Source: Elephas maximus indicus
Lineage: Eukaryota; Chordata; Mammalia; Proboscidea; Elephantidae
DNA length: 64,000 nucleotides
Direction: 5' to 3'
NCBI RefSeq assembly: GCF_024166365.1
Contig: NC_064831.1
Coordinates: 46,749,768-46,813,767 of the forward strand
Position numbers and translations under genes: made by a program. Below the pieces are notes generated by a model, which was given only the letters and a program-made list of their open reading frames with translations, was not told the origin of the DNA and did no database searches. The first letter of the stretch is position 1, and each line of letters begins with the position of its first letter. Shown here one piece after another: positions 60,501-64,000 of this stretch.

Positions 60501-62841
60501 AGCATAAACTGAAAATGAATAATGTTATTCACAGCAGCTTTACTTTCCTTGCAGAACAAATCAAACCAATGTTCCAAGTCATAATCAGTCTTTTTGCTAA
60601 GAAACATAAACAAATAAAAACTGGTGAGTCTCACCTGGTGCTTCATGTAATGATGCATATAGGGTGTTGCAATTTTAATAACTTTGAGGCAAAAAGGACA
60701 AAGCAAGTTTTTAGTGTTTTCATGGGACGTTCTAAAATGAGCTTCGACATCAGAAAACGATGAAGATCTGTAATTGCAAACCTAGAATATGAAGAAGGTT
60801 TCGTTTAGCTTGAAAATATTATGTAACTGATATGCAATTACGAAACAGCAATGATGGGTCATTTGTTTAGAAGGGCATTATGTATTATTAATTCAGCTCT
60901 GATGTCTACACAACCAAGAAACCCATTACTATAAGCACCAAATACAATCCTTGAGACAGAAAAGTTACCTTTCAAAGTTTAGGGATGCTTCCCAGAACGT
61001 AACTAAACTTCCTTCTTTTATTCAGATCTATCAGCTCTTGTACTGACTTAAATTTTCAAGCTCTAACAATTCTTTTTCTATCAAGTTTTTTCTGTTTTAT
61101 AAAACACAGTGTTCTCTTTTAAATTTTAAATGGCCTTCAGGCTACAGTAGTGGCAATTTGTCCTTATCTTGCTTTCTTATTCCTTCAAATTATGAAAATA
61201 CACTAATCCCAAAGCATTTGGTTGGGTGCTCTATAACTACCAACATCTCCTGTTTCCCTGGTATACCTGCATTCTTCCCTATCTGGTATGATAAATCCAT
61301 GTACTTGTCTTTCTCCAGCAGGGCTTTTCCTTGTCCAGTAGAAGGATCAGCAAACAGCCTGTGGACCAAACCCAGCCTGCTGCCATCCCAAGCTGCCATG
61401 CATGAGTTACACCAAACCCAGCCTGCTGTCATCCCGAGATGCCATGCATGAGTTACACCAAACCCAGCCTGCTGCCATCCCGAGCTGCCATGCATGAGTT
61501 ACACCAAACCCAGTCTGCTGCCATCCCGAGATGCCATGTATGAGTTAAACCAAGAGAGTTTCTACTAGCAAATCGTTCACAAGAGGGACTTCTTTATAAG
61601 TAACCGATTTTAAGCAGTTAAAAAAATTAAAAGAAGAATATTTCACGAGACATGAAATTTATACGAAATTCAGATTTCAGGGTCCACAAATAAAGTTTAA
61701 TTGGAACACAGCCACATCCATTCGTTTACAGATTGTCTATGGCTGCCACTGGATTACACCAGTAGAGCTGAGCAGCCCCAACAGGGACTGACTGATGCTC
61801 ATACCCTTGAATATTTACTACCTAATCATTTACAGAAAAAAATGTGCCGACCCTCATCTAACAGGTTTAAATCTCATAACCACAAAAACGAACAAATACT
61901 TTAGTACACGATAAAATGTGTGGGTACCTGGCAAATATACGGCATCTCACCAGGTTTATGATTGTCCTTCATATGTTGTAAAAGAACATGTTCTGTTTCA
62001 AATGATAATTCACAGATTTTACAAATGGCTGAAAGTGGGGAAAAAAGACATTACACTATTTTAAGATGTACACATAAAAAATTCCTTGACACATCCACAT
62101 CAACAACAGTAAGAGCAGTAATGGTGGTGGTGCTGCTTACCACTTCCAAGGTTGTTAATTCTGTGCCCTGCACAGCTCTAAGCACTTACAATTATTCATT
62201 AATTCTCCTAACACTACGAGAAAGGTTCTACTCTTATCCTGGTTGTTCAAATATGAAATAAGCTGCCTGGGATCACACAGCTGTGGTAAAATGGAGATCT
62301 GGCATTTGAACCCAAGCTGTCTAGCTCCAAAATCTGTAATTTTAACTACCTGTGTTGTTACTCTTCTTATAGAAGTTAAAACGAAGGTCACTGGTTCCAC
62401 ATTGGAAAACCATGGAATCTGAGGTTTCTAATTGAGTTCCCCACATAAAATGCACAGGTTATGCCAAGAGAGCTTCCACAAATGGAATATTGACAAGAGG
62501 GACTTCAATTTCAGTTAACTAATTTTATTTAAAAATTTACAAAAGTTAAAACTTAACTTTTCCAATTAGCCCTCTAATTCCAAAGTCTATTTCTTATTTT
62601 TCTATCAGAATTCTTAAGGTTTTCTCTCAGTTCAGATTATCAAAATCAATAATACTTAACAATTAAATCAATCTGTAACTTACTAGAAAACTCATGGGGC
62701 GTGTGTGTGCTTTCAATGTGGCACTGGAGCTGGAACGGTGTGGGAAACTGTCGGTAGCAGTGCTGGCAGGTGGTGTGGTTTTCCCAGCTCTCACTGCTCT
62801 GCTTCTCAAGCTCCAAATGGTGCTTCATGTGGTTCATAAAC
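11898..62841 (-). CDS. ZNF280D: ZNF280D-like zinc-finger gene, spliced, 12 coding exons (3' two thirds)
   Basis: The coding exons, in order of transcription, are 62841-62684, 62028-61928, 60781-60635, 53775-53641, 51761-51454, 50837-50697, 42772-42710, 38544-38426, 38290-38254, 23513-23468, 14864-14809 and 12522-11898. Each intron is GT-AG on the minus strand and all phases join, giving one frame of about 644 residues ending in TGA. The family is the ZNF280 group of nuclear C2H2 zinc-finger proteins, presumed DNA-binding and transcription-related; the exact function is poorly known. Recognition rests on remembered family signatures such as [32 protein letters not shown] and [18 protein letters not shown]. 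The last one, with the general layout, favours ZNF280D over the paralogue ZNF280C. The N-terminal third and promoter lie outside the window. No frameshift or internal stop is present, so the gene looks intact here. Confidence 0.88.
12523..14808 (-). other. ZNF280D: Intron 11 of window
   Basis: 2.3-kb, very AT-rich intron. It has a two-copy 32-bp duplication but no recognised transposon and no supported ORF. Confidence 0.75.
13735..13798. repeat. 32-bp tandem duplication, two copies
   Basis: TTATCCATTGTGTTTTGTAA and TTATCCATTGTATTTTGTAA begin units 32 bp apart, differing at one base. Intronic (intron 11). Confidence 0.85.
14809..14864 (-). CDS. ZNF280D: ZNF280D coding exon 11 of window (56-bp small exon)
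   Basis: The exon encodes [18 protein letters not shown] and two bases of a Ser codon completed by exon 12. The acceptor is ATCGTTTCAG and the donor GTAAAT. It starts in phase 0, which fits exon 10 exactly. The sequence is acidic and Ser/Thr-rich with no finger. Confidence 0.87.
15246..15389 (+). mobile_element. Afrotherian SINE, 5'-truncated
   Basis: Head starts inside the tRNA part (CAGCTGTTAACCAAAGGG). Tail is GAATCGACTCGATGGCACTG followed by three GGTCT units. Confidence 0.9.
15590..15770 (-). repeat. MIR relic
   Basis: Reverse-strand MIR order: GAACACACATGACGGGTGAG, CTATCTCATTTAATTCT, ACTGAGGAATGAGATGAGGC, GATTCAAATCCAGGCC. Confidence 0.55.
16682..17540 (+). pseudogene. hAT transposase relic, second type (FAM200/ZBED5-like)
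   Basis: Broken frames read, in order, [52 protein letters not shown], and at the end [17 protein letters not shown] followed by LKQCHSL. These match the C-terminal half of the hAT-derived host proteins FAM200/ZBED5 and related transposons, as remembered. At least four disruptions separate the pieces. It lies antisense to ZNF280D in intron 10. Either a decayed transposon or a retrocopy of a domesticated gene would fit. Confidence 0.6.
17850..18745 (+). mobile_element. Old L1 ORF1 fragment
   Basis: Decayed L1M ORF1 text: CCTACCATAATGAATGAGGC, GCAATGCTGGATATAAGATG, TGGAGCAATATTTTCAAACC and CTTTCTGAGGAAGCTATTAG. A 22-A run at 18200-18220 interrupts it. The frame at 18466-18735 preserves the terminal portion. 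Confidence 0.6.
18840..19690 (-). pseudogene. Unidentified pseudogene-like coding remnant
   Basis: Two minus-strand open pieces, 19448-19212 and 19192-18998, become one continuous protein text if a single frameshift is assumed near 19240-19250: CILVDYKF then [17 protein letters not shown] and [17 protein letters not shown]. The second piece is helix-rich with charged heptad-like spacing. A further piece upstream (19680-19530) reads [18 protein letters not shown]. No intron-like gaps show, which suggests a retrocopy. I do not recognise the parent gene. Confidence 0.35.
20478..20595 (+). mobile_element. Minimal L1 3' end with A-tail
   Basis: About 105 bp (GAGAAACTAATTTGCACTG, CTAAAGCACAATAAAATT) followed by A13. 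It matches the extreme 3' end of the L1 at 58340-58410, so it is a severely 5'-truncated insertion. Confidence 0.7.
20975..21088 (-). mobile_element. Afrotherian SINE, diverged partial copy
   Basis: Reads CAGGCTTGTCTTCC ... GGGTTTGAACTTCTAACC ... GTGCTAGCCAGGGATTCC, the head and middle of the longer SINE variant in reverse. Confidence 0.55.
21188..21336 (-). mobile_element. Afrotherian SINE
   Basis: CCACTGCCATCGAGTCGAGT at the tail end and TTTTGGTTAGCAGCTGAGCT at the head end. Confidence 0.9.
21345..22745 (+). mobile_element. Old L1 fragment (ORF1 region joined to ORF2 segment)
   Basis: Up to about 22500 it reads as L1M ORF1 and flanks (GAAGGCAGCCGAAGAAAAAC, TGCTAAATCAAAATTCTATA). From 22540 it reads as ORF2 (GGGGATATCACTACAGACCC, TTCCTTGAAAACCACAAACT). 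The junction implies an internal deletion. A G-rich tract at 22153-22180 lies inside. Confidence 0.6.
23468..23513 (-). CDS. ZNF280D: ZNF280D coding exon 10 of window (46-bp small exon)
   Basis: The exon completes GA|A (Glu) and encodes [15 protein letters not shown], an acidic stretch that resembles the human counterpart as remembered. The acceptor is TGTTTTCAAG and the donor GTAAAC. It is separated from exon 9 by 14.7 kb of repeat-rich intron. Confidence 0.86.
24521..24770. repeat. 50-bp minisatellite, five copies
   Basis: TACTCTCCCAGTTAGTC starts at 24521, 24571, 24621, 24671 and (as TACTCGCCC) 24721, with no length change between units. Units carry AGT or TTT variants after GTTAGTC (types a, b, a, a, b). 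Intron 9, about 1 kb upstream of exon 10. Confidence 0.95.
27159..27331. repeat. 57-bp minisatellite, three copies
   Basis: GTGGAAGATGAAGCTGCAGA, GTGGAAGACAAAGCTACAGA and GTGGAAGACGAAGCTGCAGA begin units at 27161, 27218 and 27275. Units share GGGCCACTTCAGGGA. Confidence 0.9.
27562..28294 (+). mobile_element. Tigger-like (TcMar) DNA transposon relic
   Basis: Terminal inverted repeats CAGGTAGCCCCCAATTTAC and its reverse counterpart GCTAGGGACTACCTG enclose about 730 bp. Broken frames inside (FTVKELAGF, then [17 protein letters not shown]) look like the end of a pogo-type transposase. Subfamily not identified. Confidence 0.55.
28559..28756 (-). mobile_element. Afrotherian SINE, long variant
   Basis: Reverse-strand copy with the ACTGCCACATCTTTCTC insert, ending GTGCCACCAGGGCTCC. 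Confidence 0.9.
28923..29092 (-). mobile_element. Afrotherian SINE
   Basis: AACCAAACCCTCTGCCTTCG at the tail end and CCACTACGCCACCAGGGTTT at the head end; close to consensus, so probably young. Confidence 0.92.
30795..31010 (-). repeat. MIR relic
   Basis: CCATTTCACAGAAGAAGAAA, CTGAGGCAACGTTGACC and AAGCTGGGTTCTGAACAC are in MIR reverse order. Confidence 0.55.
31895..32110 (-). repeat. MIR relic
   Basis: TTCACTGAGTACGTACTTCC, ATCCTCACCAGTGGAGAAGC and AGCCAGGATTTCTACC fit a reverse MIR. A CAG/CAA-rich stretch lies just before it (31855-31910). Confidence 0.6.
32180..33030 (+). mobile_element. LTR-like repeat, unclassified
   Basis: An 850-bp GC-richer block with two AATAAA-type signals (CCCTAATAAACCCCC near 32750, GTCAATAAATGATATG near 33000). 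It has ERV-LTR-like text such as GTGAGTACTGTCTGTGAGTT. No coding region is identified. The assignment is inference. Confidence 0.3.
33505..33700 (-). repeat. MIR relic
   Basis: GTAGAGTGCTTCCTACGTGC and CATTTTACAAATGAGGAACT are in MIR reverse order. Confidence 0.6.
34960..35215 (-). mobile_element. Old L1 3' end fragment
   Basis: TGTAGATTCACATGCAGTTG, ATCACAACCAGGATACTGAC and TCAGATTTCCCCAGTTTTAC are typical of L1M 3' UTRs; orientation is inferred from the leading T-rich side. Confidence 0.5.
35230..36160 (+). mobile_element. L2 LINE 3' region
   Basis: GGATTATTACGACACTCCCC, CAGAGTGATCCTGTTAAG, GCAGGGCTTTTGCACTTGCT, TGGAATGTTCTTCTGA and AAATGCACGCTCCCTGAGTG follow the L2 3' order closely. Confidence 0.7.
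36409..36564 (-). mobile_element. Afrotherian SINE
   Basis: Reverse copy: ATGCCGTCGAGTCAATTCCG to CTATGGCACCAGGGTTTCC, near consensus. Confidence 0.92.
36565..36665. repeat. TG/TA-rich microsatellite
   Basis: About 100 bp of mixed TATG, GTGT and ATAC units directly at the head of the preceding SINE. Confidence 0.85.
38254..38290 (-). CDS. ZNF280D: ZNF280D coding exon 9 of window (37-bp small exon)
   Basis: A very short exon encoding (V)[11 protein letters not shown] plus two bases of a Glu codon. It lies only 135 bp downstream of exon 8. The acceptor is CTAATTTCAG and the donor GTAAGT, both strong. The protein text matches the family region after the last finger. Confidence 0.88.
38291..38425 (-). 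other. ZNF280D: Intron 8 of window (135 bp)
   Basis: Short intron between exons 8 and 9, GT-AG, and free of repeats. The reading frame stays open across it, so a retained intron would add 45 residues (no frame change, 135 = 3 x 45). Confidence 0.75.
38426..38544 (-). CDS. ZNF280D: ZNF280D coding exon 8 of window (degenerate zinc finger)
   Basis: The 119-bp exon follows the acceptor TTCCATAG and ends before GTACGT. It encodes 39 residues from GITIVCLNC to VIMKN. CLNC is followed by 14 residues and then histidines with wide spacing, so this is a degenerate or non-classical finger. The phase joins AG|G (Arg) upstream and G|TT (Val) downstream. Confidence 0.92.
39050..39260 (-). repeat. MIR relic
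   Basis: TTACTCTGTGCCAGACTAAG, ATAATGATCACCTTTTCAGA and GGTAAGGACTAGGTTTGAAA follow the reverse MIR order. Confidence 0.6.
39320..39960 (+). mobile_element. L2 LINE 3' region, diverged
   Basis: ACAAATTAAGTCCAAACTCC, CAAGGCTTTCAAAATTTGGC and AATCTACATGCTCCTTGAAG resemble L2. Confidence 0.55.
40520..41345 (-). mobile_element. Afrotherian L1 3' UTR, alternative terminal type
   Basis: Poly-T side at 40520-40553, then a terminus unlike that at 7448 but related to 58010-58330. The shared block CATCTAGTTATGCTGGACTC ... TTTTAAGACCCCAGACACT ties it to the same L1 lineage. Confidence 0.65.
41930..42650 (+). mobile_element. Old L1 3' fragment
   Basis: CATACACTGCTGGTAGGAAC, TGGCAGTTCCTCAAAAGGTT, GCAAGAGTATTACTCGGCAA and CTTAAAATGGGCAATTGTAC are classic L1M ORF2 end and 3' UTR landmarks. 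Confidence 0.75.
42710..42772 (-). CDS. ZNF280D: ZNF280D coding exon 7 of window
   Basis: This 63-bp exon encodes [20 protein letters not shown] between split Ser and Arg codons. It supplies the last histidine of the finger from exon 6, then a basic stretch. The acceptor is TCTCTACAG and the donor GTAACT. It lies almost 8 kb downstream of exon 6. Confidence 0.9.
43410..43588 (-). mobile_element. Afrotherian SINE, diverged long variant
   Basis: TTGTCATCAAGTCAATTCTG at the tail end and GTTCGAACTGCCAACCTTTA in the B-box region; the head is decayed. Confidence 0.8.
44918..44950. repeat. TG microsatellite
   Basis: GTGTGCGTGTGCATGTGTGT and similar units. Confidence 0.85.
45760..45920 (-). repeat. 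MIR relic
   Basis: TTATTAAGCACTTAAAGTAC, then CGGGAAGTCACACAGCTAAG, in reverse MIR order. Confidence 0.6.
46033..46201 (-). mobile_element. Afrotherian SINE
   Basis: CCCAGTGCCGTCGAGTCGAT to CGCCACCAGGGTTTCC, close to consensus. Confidence 0.92.
46546..46741 (+). mobile_element. Afrotherian SINE, old variant
   Basis: TTAGCTGCTAACCCAATGGA head and a diverged body (CACTGAAAATCCTATGGAGC, CACATGTGGTTGCCATGAGT) like the copies at 58531 and 63856. Confidence 0.8.
46775..46937 (+). mobile_element. Afrotherian SINE
   Basis: GAAACCCTGGTGGTGTAGTG start and GAATTGACACGACAGCAATG tail; close to consensus. Confidence 0.92.
47330..47550 (+). mobile_element. Afrotherian SINE with a duplicated head and flank
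   Basis: The full SINE begins near 47386 (GCCTGGGTGGCACAGTGG). A 20-bp SINE head stub (GCCCGGGTGACACAGCGG) lies 49 bp upstream, and the flank ATGAAGTTTTTGTACACAGC precedes both. Confidence 0.85.
49185..49340 (+). mobile_element. Young afrotherian SINE with clear target-site duplication
   Basis: Near-consensus body from GAAACCCTGGCGGCGTAG to GACGGCAGTGGG. ATTTAAGAATAAA flanks it at 49172 and 49341, a 13-bp direct repeat. Confidence 0.95.
50697..50837 (-). CDS. ZNF280D: ZNF280D coding exon 6 of window (zinc fingers)
   Basis: The 141-bp exon completes an Arg codon (AG|G) and encodes 46 residues starting YRRGVYNC. An atypical CIEC segment with histidines is followed by CSVC, 12 residues and H; the last histidine of this finger comes from exon 7. 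The acceptor is CCATAAG, with a modest pyrimidine tract, and the donor is GTAAGA. Confidence 0.92.
50838..51453 (-). other. ZNF280D: Intron 5 of window
   Basis: 616-bp intron that includes a two-copy, 122-bp tandem duplication close to the exon 5 donor. The rest is featureless. Confidence 0.75.
51175..51418. repeat. 122-bp tandem duplication, two copies
   Basis: GCTTGGCCTTTGTGCC occurs at 51188 and 51310, and the text to GTAAATTTATATTAAATA repeats in the same order. Copies differ at roughly one base in eight, so the duplication is old. Confidence 0.9.
51454..51761 (-). CDS. ZNF280D: ZNF280D coding exon 5 of window (basic repetitive linker)
   Basis: This 308-bp exon runs from [10 protein letters not shown] to NTALRNL plus two bases of an Arg codon, 102 whole codons in all. 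It has no cysteine finger. Its middle is Ser/Thr/Pro-rich and then becomes a short imperfect lysine repeat ([18 protein letters not shown]), likely disordered and basic. The acceptor is TTTTGTAG and the donor GTAATA. An intronic tandem duplication lies about 35 bp beyond the donor. Confidence 0.92.
51762..53640 (-). other. ZNF280D: Intron 4 of window
   Basis: 1.9-kb intron with one MIR at 52495-52690. The remainder is AT-rich single-copy-looking DNA with no ORF of note. Confidence 0.75.
52495..52690 (+). repeat. MIR relic
   Basis: GGACTAGGAATGAAAAGACC, CCAGCCATGTGACCTATGTA and ATGATATGGAGACAATA are in forward MIR order. Confidence 0.6.
53641..53775 (-). CDS. ZNF280D: ZNF280D coding exon 4 of window (zinc finger)
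   Basis: The 135-bp exon is phase 0 at both ends and encodes 45 residues. Its acceptor ends CTAAACAG and its donor is GTGAGT. CTKC, 12 residues, H, then H after 3 or 4 residues forms one C2H2 finger. The exon ends in the basic stretch [13 protein letters not shown] that leads into the linker of exon 5. Confidence 0.93.
54145..54492 (-). mobile_element. tRNA-Gly-headed SINE with RTE-derived tail
   Basis: On the minus strand the head reads GTTGGTGGTTCAGTGGTAGA, with A box TGGTTCAGTGG and B box GGTTTGATTCC, very like tRNA-Gly(GCC). The body carries CCTGGTGATCTACTTCTAAA, shared with the RTE at 5645. The tail (GGCAACATTTCATTCCATTG, GGTCACCACAAATTGG) matches the RTE 3' end. Confidence 0.75.
55305..55530 (+). 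repeat. MIR relic
   Basis: CTTGGCTCTGAAGTCAAATT, CTTTGTTTCCTCATCTATAA and GTAGGGTGATTGTGAGGATT are in forward MIR order. Confidence 0.65.
55630..58415 (+). mobile_element. Afrotherian L1, 5'-truncated (ORF2 C-terminus and 3' UTR)
   Basis: Begins within the ORF2 C-terminal region (AAGCAATCTACAAATATAAT, ATGGACAGCTGAAACAAG) and passes AACGGGCAAAGGACATGAAC and ATGGAATACTACGCAATGAC to the end of ORF2 near 57000. A long 3' UTR ends AAAGCACAATAAAATG with a short A-rich tail. Frames are broken, so it is inactive. A SINE sits inside the 3' UTR. It lies antisense in intron 3. Confidence 0.8.
57272..57435 (-). mobile_element. Afrotherian SINE inserted in the L1
   Basis: The element is flanked by ACAGGCTAATAC and ACAGGCTCATAC, a 12-bp target-site duplication with one mismatch. 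It therefore postdates the L1. Confidence 0.92.
58531..58727 (-). mobile_element. Afrotherian SINE, long variant with RTE-like middle
   Basis: Tail TTGCTGTGGAGTCGACTGCA, middle TTTTTAGAAGTGGACTGCCA (reverse of the RTE block at 5645-5688), and head CTCGGTTAGTAGCCAAGCGC. Confidence 0.85.
59654..59865 (-). mobile_element. Afrotherian SINE, long variant
   Basis: Contains the GACTGCCACATCTTTCTCTC insert; head end reads TTAACCACTGTGCCACCAGG. Confidence 0.9.
60635..60781 (-). CDS. ZNF280D: ZNF280D coding exon 3 of window (zinc fingers)
   Basis: The exon is 147 bp, phase 0 at both ends, and encodes 49 residues. It follows a TTCTAG acceptor and precedes GTGAGA. It completes the finger begun in exon 2 (C, 12 residues, H, 4 residues, H). 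It then holds a further finger: CPFC, 12 residues, H, 3 residues, H, within [20 protein letters not shown]. Confidence 0.93.
61338..61860. mobile_element. hAT non-autonomous element containing a 46-bp minisatellite
   Basis: One side reads GATCAGCAAACAGCCTGTGG; the other GTTTAATTGGAACACAGCCA, TTGTCTATGGCTGCCACTGG and AATGTGCCGACCCTCATC, the Charlie8-like short form. The interior is expanded by a tandem repeat at 61365-61548. Confidence 0.65.
61365..61548. repeat. 46-bp minisatellite, four copies
   Basis: ACCAAACCCAGCCTGCTG starts at 61365, 61411, 61457 and 61503 with constant spacing. Unit differences are few (CAAGCT, CGAGAT, CGAGCT variants). Confidence 0.95.
61928..62028 (-). CDS. ZNF280D: ZNF280D coding exon 2 of window (zinc finger)
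   Basis: The acceptor is TTTCAG and the donor is GTACCC, an acceptable though not strong site. The 101-bp exon finishes a Thr codon begun in the previous exon, then encodes 33 residues. CKIC followed by 12 residues, H, 4 residues and H is a full C2H2 finger. The exon ends in MPYICQ, the first cysteine of the next finger, so that finger is split by the intron. Confidence 0.92.
62029..62683 (-). other. ZNF280D: Intron 1 of window
   Basis: 655-bp intron. Half is an old MIR copy (62105-62340); the rest, about 340 bp beside exon 1, shows nothing I recognise. Confidence 0.75.
62105..62340 (-). repeat. MIR relic
   Basis: GCACAGCTCTAAGCACTTAC, CCTGGGATCACACAGCTGTG and TTTGAACCCAAGCTGTCTAG are in reverse MIR order. 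Confidence 0.65.
62684..62841 (-). CDS. ZNF280D: ZNF280D coding exon 1 of window (zinc fingers)
   Basis: This 158-bp exon starts after an acceptor ending CACCTATAG and ends before GTAAGT. It encodes 52 whole codons with one extra base at each end. It opens with FMNHMKHH, the histidine half of a finger whose cysteines lie in an exon upstream of the window. It then carries a complete C2H2 finger: CQHC, 12 residues, H, 4 residues, H. Codon use is relatively GC-rich compared with the AT-rich flanks. Confidence 0.92.
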
Positions 62842-64000
62842 CTATAGGTGATTGTCAACAGGTGCAAAAATTCAGATTTAAAAACACAGTTGTCTCACAT
62901 GGAAGTATCTTAACGTAAATCTTAAAAATTCAGTTGTATTACTCAAAATAAATCCTCCAAAGCCTTACAACCCTCTAGAAAACTGTGCACTTTAAGTAAT
63001 CACTTCATTAAGTTGCTAAGTAAATAAATATCTCATCTTTGTTTTAAAATTCAATAATGTAATTAATGTGAAATATCACTAGCTCTTTATCATTATTTCA
63101 GAGTATTAAATTTTTGGGGGGGGTAAAGAAAAAACAGCAGTCTTCTTTTCCATACATGAAATACTATTTACATTTTAAAATAAACCACTGAAAGGAAGAA
63201 AACTGTACCACCACCAGCAGCTACAGAGTCAGAGAGAAATCTTTTAAGGCCTCGAACATATACAATAGGTTCCAGCTGCTTAAAAGACAAATTACTGGTA
63301 TTTTTACTTGTGTCTTGGTTTCTGAATGCATGTAATAGCAATTTTAATGCCTACGATTACAAGAACCTTTTGTTTTATTTAATGATACTGGTTTACTGTT
63401 AGAACAGACTGCTCATTTTAACTTGCAAACTGTGCCCTTTGTAGGCAACGTCCATTTTTCAGTTTTACATTCTGCTATTTCAGCTTCCCTAAAAAGGCTT
63501 CTTATGAGCAGGAACTATGACCTTCAATGGCAGAGAGTGCAATATAAATGGGAATACCTATTTAAAAGAGCTTACTGAAGCTTTTTTGCTCAATTTGAAA
63601 GTAAAGTTATTCAATCAAAACAACAATTTTTCGACTAGGTCAACTATTAACAATAATTCATTGAGTCCCTAAAGGAAACAATCTTGAAACTAAGTGATAA
63701 TGTCTTCAGTATGGATATCAATCACTAAAAAGCTTAAAACATTTGTCTTTTTCAGATACCTACGCTACTATTCTTTAGAGCTGATTATGGCACACCTTAA
63801 AATATCTTTTTCCCTCCTGTAGTTTTAACACAAAAACCTAAAGAGAATCCTACCAGTAGCCAGTTGCCATCGAGCTGATTCGAACTCAAGGTGACCCCAC
63901 GTGTGTCAGGATAGAACTGTGCTCCATAGGGTTTTCAATAGCTAATTTTTCAGAAATAGACTGCCAGGCCTTTCTTCTGAGGTCCCTCTGGGTGGACTCA
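62842..64000 (-). other. ZNF280D: Intron upstream of exon 1 (partial)
   Basis: Intron sequence entering from the unseen 5' part of the gene. No exon-like ORF with matching splice sites was found in it. It contains a G8 run near 63116 and a partial SINE at the window edge; the rest is AT-rich and unrecognised. Confidence 0.7.
63856..64000 (-). mobile_element. Afrotherian SINE, long variant, cut by the window edge
   Basis: Tail CAGTTGCCATCGAGCTGATT and middle CAGAAATAGACTGCCAGGCC; the head would lie past 64000. Confidence 0.88.

Larger units (their letters stand above)
53776..60634 (-). other. ZNF280D: Intron 3 of window
   Basis: 6.9-kb intron. It holds a tRNA-Gly-headed SINE, a MIR, a 2.8-kb truncated L1 with a SINE inserted in it, and two further SINEs. 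The gaps 54493-55304, 58728-59653 and 59866-60634 contain no recognised element. Confidence 0.75.
60782..61927 (-). other. ZNF280D: Intron 2 of window
   Basis: 1.15-kb intron. The side next to exon 2 is occupied by a hAT non-autonomous element carrying a 46-bp tandem repeat. The stretch 60782-61337 is AT-rich with nothing recognised. Confidence 0.75.

Noticed and set aside
61190..61495. Minus-strand ORF with repeated tryptophan-rich text
   Set aside because: The protein repeat is only the translation of the 46-bp minisatellite.
62684..62867. Start codons inside the minus-strand ORF at 62684-62867 as the gene start
   Set aside because: The codons upstream of 62841 lie in the intron; the frame is entered through an AG acceptor and begins mid-finger.

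Overview
The window is mammalian nuclear DNA, almost certainly from an afrotherian, and probably a paenungulate such as an elephant. About twenty copies of a SINE with a tRNA-Asn-like head and a tail ending in the GTCGCTATGAGTCGG / GACTCGACGGCA motif point to this. So do short RTE retrotransposon copies sharing that tail, and L1 elements with a characteristic 3' UTR. These assignments come from memory of the families, not from a search. GC is low, introns are long and nothing looks microbial.

The only clear protein-coding gene lies on the minus strand. It is the C-terminal two thirds of a ZNF280-family (suppressor-of-hairy-wing-like) C2H2 zinc-finger gene, best matched to ZNF280D. Twelve coding exons run from 62841 down to the stop codon at 11898. 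Every junction has a GT donor and an AG acceptor, and all phases join into one open frame of about 644 residues. The 5' part of the gene, with the promoter and start codon, lies beyond 64000. Exons 1-4 and 6-8 carry the zinc fingers, exon 5 encodes a lysine-rich repetitive linker, and exons 9-12 encode the acidic, low-complexity C-terminus. The 3' UTR probably ends near 10615.

From 1 to about 10600 lies 3' intergenic DNA made of old repeats. It holds a degraded 2.3-kb hAT (Charlie8-like) transposon with transposase remnants, L1 pieces, an MLT1-type LTR, an internally deleted RTE, clustered SINEs, and a tail-to-tail SINE pair. The introns hold SINEs in both orientations, MIR and L2 relics, several L1 fragments (the largest a 2.8-kb 5'-truncated copy at 55630-58415), a second hAT transposase relic, a Tigger-like element, short tandem repeats of 32, 46, 50, 57 and 122 bp, and an unidentified pseudogene-like stretch.

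I found no RNA gene, CRISPR array or novel multi-gene system. The most instructive pattern is the modular relationship of three SINE architectures to one RTE LINE. They share its 3' tail, and two also share an internal block, which fits SINEs that use the RTE machinery.
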